Source of the DNA: Phycisphaerales bacterium
GTDB lineage: Bacteria; Planctomycetota; Phycisphaerae; Phycisphaerales; UBA1924
Direction: 5' to 3'
NCBI GenBank assembly: GCA_007124345.1
Contig: SLFH01000334.1
Location: 1 to 6,933 of the forward strand
Length of the DNA stretch: 6,933 nt
Shown in pieces: positions 6,412 through 6,933 of the stretch. Position numbers and translations under genes: made by a program. Below the pieces are notes generated by a model, which did not search any database, was not told the DNA's origin, and was given only the letters and a program-made list of their open reading frames with translations. Within the stretch, counting starts at the first letter, position 1, and each line of letters starts with the position of its first letter.

Positions 6412-6933
6412 GCGAAGCCAGAACGCACGAACTCCGGGCCGGGCGCCTCCGCGCGAAACTGGTGGCGCCCGGGCCGATCGGCCGCAGCGTCCCCCTTGTG
6501 CTCTTCCTGCACGGGATCGGCGAATGCGGGGCCGACGCATCGAGGGTCGACAGCAGGTCGCTCCCCTCGATCGCCCGGGCGGATCCATCGCTGTGGCCGG
6601 CGCCGATGTTGATCCCCCAGAAGACCGATCCCCAGCGGCAATGGGAGGCGCACGCCGCGGAGATTATCCAACTGCTCGACCGATCCCTTGATCATGGTGT
6701 TGCGGACACCTGCGTCATCACGGGCAACAGCCAGGGCGGGCACGGGGCGCTGGTGATCGGCGCGCGGCATCCGGATCGGTTCGAGCGCGTGCTGAGCGTC
6801 TGTCCCTACGCCGACCCGCCCGAGAACGGATACGGCGCCGGGGACTGGCCCTTCGACCCGCGATCAGCGCTCGTGGCCGAGATAGCGTCGGGGCTGCGAT
6901 CGACACCGGTGCGGATCACGCACGGGTTGGAGG
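6408..6933 (+). CDS. Alpha/beta hydrolase, esterase or predicted-peptidase type (partial, C-terminus beyond right edge)
   Basis: The 175 visible residues start at a GTG that overlaps the regulator stop as GTGA; GAGAGG lies 11 bases upstream, and no better start is seen. The order fits a serine hydrolase of the alpha/beta fold: strand VPLVLFLHGIGECGAD (28-43) with the HG oxyanion-hole turn, then MLIPQK and QRQW (67-79), as in PHB-depolymerase-like esterases and the predicted-peptidase group COG4099, which have a PQ...W segment here. The nucleophile elbow is GNSQGG with S108, followed by GHGALVIGARHPDRFERVLSVCPYA. The sequence ends at RITHGLE, the strand that normally leads to the catalytic Asp (HGxxD); the Asp and His lie beyond the edge. 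No signal peptide is visible, so the protein is probably cytosolic, unlike many secreted relatives. The substrate cannot be told. Co-translation with a two-component pair is noteworthy. Confidence 0.88.
   Translation, partial: MSEARTHELRAGRLRAKLVAPGPIGRSVPLVLFLHGIGECGADASRVDSRSLPSIARADPSLWPAPMLIPQKTDPQRQWEAHAAEIIQLLDRSLDHGVADTCVITGNSQGGHGALVIGARHPDRFERVLSVCPYADPPENGYGAGDWPFDPRSALVAEIASGLRSTPVRITHGLE

Overview
This is a GC-rich, tightly packed bacterial window with two divergent gene groups and no RNA genes, mobile elements or CRISPR. The codon and GC style, a PAS domain of the NYxxxC/YPCHxPxxRWF type, and small kinase-like and lipoprotein genes of unfamiliar sequence suggest a Planctomycetota member, perhaps Phycisphaerae. 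This taxonomic guess is inference only.

Left half, minus strand (read right to left from 3521): three co-directional genes. First is a 660-residue protein of no family I recognise (3521-1539). Second is a 175-residue lipoprotein with a clean LTGC lipobox (1461-934), whose layout resembles the type VI secretion lipoprotein TssJ. Third is a membrane-anchored protein-kinase-like protein that runs off the left edge (887-1). It keeps the kinase fold but has Met where the catalytic Asp of the HRD motif should be, so it looks like a pseudokinase. The two gaps between these genes (77 and 46 bases) each hold a perfect inverted repeat. The group may be part of an envelope-associated module, possibly a divergent type VI secretion or kinase-signalling locus.

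Middle (3522-3781): a 260-base divergent intergenic region that should contain both promoters. It has several small inverted repeats and a perfect 10-base palindrome just ahead of the right-hand operon.

Right half, plus strand: a three-gene operon joined by 4-base stop/start overlaps. It encodes a cytosolic hybrid histidine kinase (PAS, GAF-like, HisKA, HATPase, receiver; 3782-5767), a NarL/FixJ-type response regulator (5764-6411) and the N-terminal part of an alpha/beta hydrolase of the esterase/predicted-peptidase type (from 6408 to beyond the right edge). The likely logic is that the kinase senses a cytoplasmic signal, phosphorylates its own receiver and/or the separate regulator, and the regulator controls transcription. 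The hydrolase is translationally linked to this pair, but its substrate is unknown.
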